A DNA stretch of 34,360 nt from Candidatus Nealsoniibacteriota bacterium (GTDB lineage: Bacteria; Patescibacteriota; Minisyncoccia; Minisyncoccales; GWA2-46-15), in NCBI GenBank assembly GCA_016207115.1, contig JACQQI010000024.1:1-34360 (forward strand), written 5' to 3'. The notes under the pieces are model-generated. The model was not told where the DNA came from. It did no database searches and was given only the letters and a program-made list of their open reading frames with translations. Positions within the stretch are counted from its first letter, which is position 1. The number at the start of each line of letters is the position of its first letter. Both the position numbers and the translations under genes were made by a program. This document shows positions 33,754 through 34,360 of the stretch, in pieces.

Positions 33754-34360
33754 GTGACAAACGAAGAACTCTGGCAAACCGTCCTGGCTCAAGTCCAACT
33801 GGTCATTTCCCCAGCGAATTTTGCTACTTGGTTCAGGCAAACGGCCATCATTTCGCACAAAGACGGTGAAATTATCGTTTCCGTTCCTAATTCTTTCTCT
33901 CGGGAATGGCTCAAGAACAAATATCATAAACTAATCACTAAAATCATCAGCGAACAAGAAAGTGGCGTTAAAGAGATTAAATACGCCATTGGTTCGGGAA
34001 TCCATCCTGCCCCAGAGAAAAAAGTGGCTCCGGCGACGTCAACGGGAGAGCAAATGGACTTTCAAGAGCTTAAAATTGATAGAGAAACCAGCCTGAATCC
34101 GCGCTACCTCTTCGATAATTTCATCGTCGGCTCTTTTAACGAGTTGGCTCATGCGGCTGCGACCGCCGTCGCCAAAACGCCGGGCGAAGTCTATAATCCC
34201 TTGTTCATCTACGGCGGGGTAGGACTGGGGAAAACTCATCTCCTGCAGGCGGTGGGAAACGAGGTGACCAAAAACTTTGGCAAGAAAAGCATCAAGTACC
34301 TGCCCGCCGAAAGGTTCGTTTCTGAAATCGTTGGCGCCATCCGAAACCATCAGATTGAAT
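33754..34360 (+). CDS. dnaA: Chromosomal replication initiator DnaA (5' part; continues beyond window)
   Basis: GTG start: (M)TNEELWQTVLAQVQLVISPANFATWFRQTAII...LNPRYLFDNFIVGSFNELAHAAATAVAKTPGEVYNPLFIYGGVGLGKTHLLQAVGNEV; Walker A GGVGLGKTH. Absent from ORF track because no stop in window. Confidence 0.95.
   Translation, partial: MTNEELWQTVLAQVQLVISPANFATWFRQTAIISHKDGEIIVSVPNSFSREWLKNKYHKLITKIISEQESGVKEIKYAIGSGIHPAPEKKVAPATSTGEQMDFQELKIDRETSLNPRYLFDNFIVGSFNELAHAAATAVAKTPGEVYNPLFIYGGVGLGKTHLLQAVGNEVTKNFGKKSIKYLPAERFVSEIVGAIRNHQIE

Noticed and set aside
33700-33927. Minus-strand ORFs 33700-33927 and 34039-34350 listed in the track
   Set aside because: They are antisense to dnaA, which begins with GTG at 33754 and stays open to the window end.
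1-34360. CRISPR arrays, rRNA, tmRNA or classical IS elements
   Set aside because: No regularly spaced direct repeats, rRNA motifs, tmRNA ends or transposase ORFs were seen; the two repeat families are dispersed palindromes, not CRISPR.

Overview
The window looks like the replication-origin region of a small-genome bacterium, probably Candidate Phyla Radiation/Patescibacteria (inferred from gene content and compact layout; no phylogenetic test was possible). The right end carries the conserved order jag-yidC-rnpA-rpmH-[oriC candidate]-dnaA; dnaA runs off the window and rpmH is too short for the supplied ORF track. Left to right: (i) a minus-strand metal/redox cassette (redoxin, CcdA-like, a 59-aa cysteine-rich peptide missed by the ORF track, CsoR-like repressor); (ii) housekeeping genes (tRNAs, rny, clpP, hppA, nusA, cca, miaB-like, rpsO, NYN-domain protein, pnp, TraR/DksA-like, LysM-M23, rsmA); (iii) a T4SS-like locus at about 19.8-31.6 kb (VirB6/TrbL-like, PrgI/VirB3-like, split VirB4, and large secreted or membrane proteins), interrupted by an oppositely oriented SPFH cassette that looks foreign. 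The most interesting signals are: a family of ~31-44 bp palindromic repeats centred on GATATATCG (6 copies, 3 of them in the dnaA-rpmH intergenic region and one forming the C-terminal codons of rnpA); a second hairpin family (AAGCTTAGCCTTTT...AAAAGGTAA) just upstream of start codons; paralogous VirB2-like membrane modules fused to different extracellular domains (M23 peptidase, beta/gamma-crystallin-like); and octapeptide VTPAQIAA repeats in the VirB6-like tail. All calls come from reading the sequence; no database search was run.
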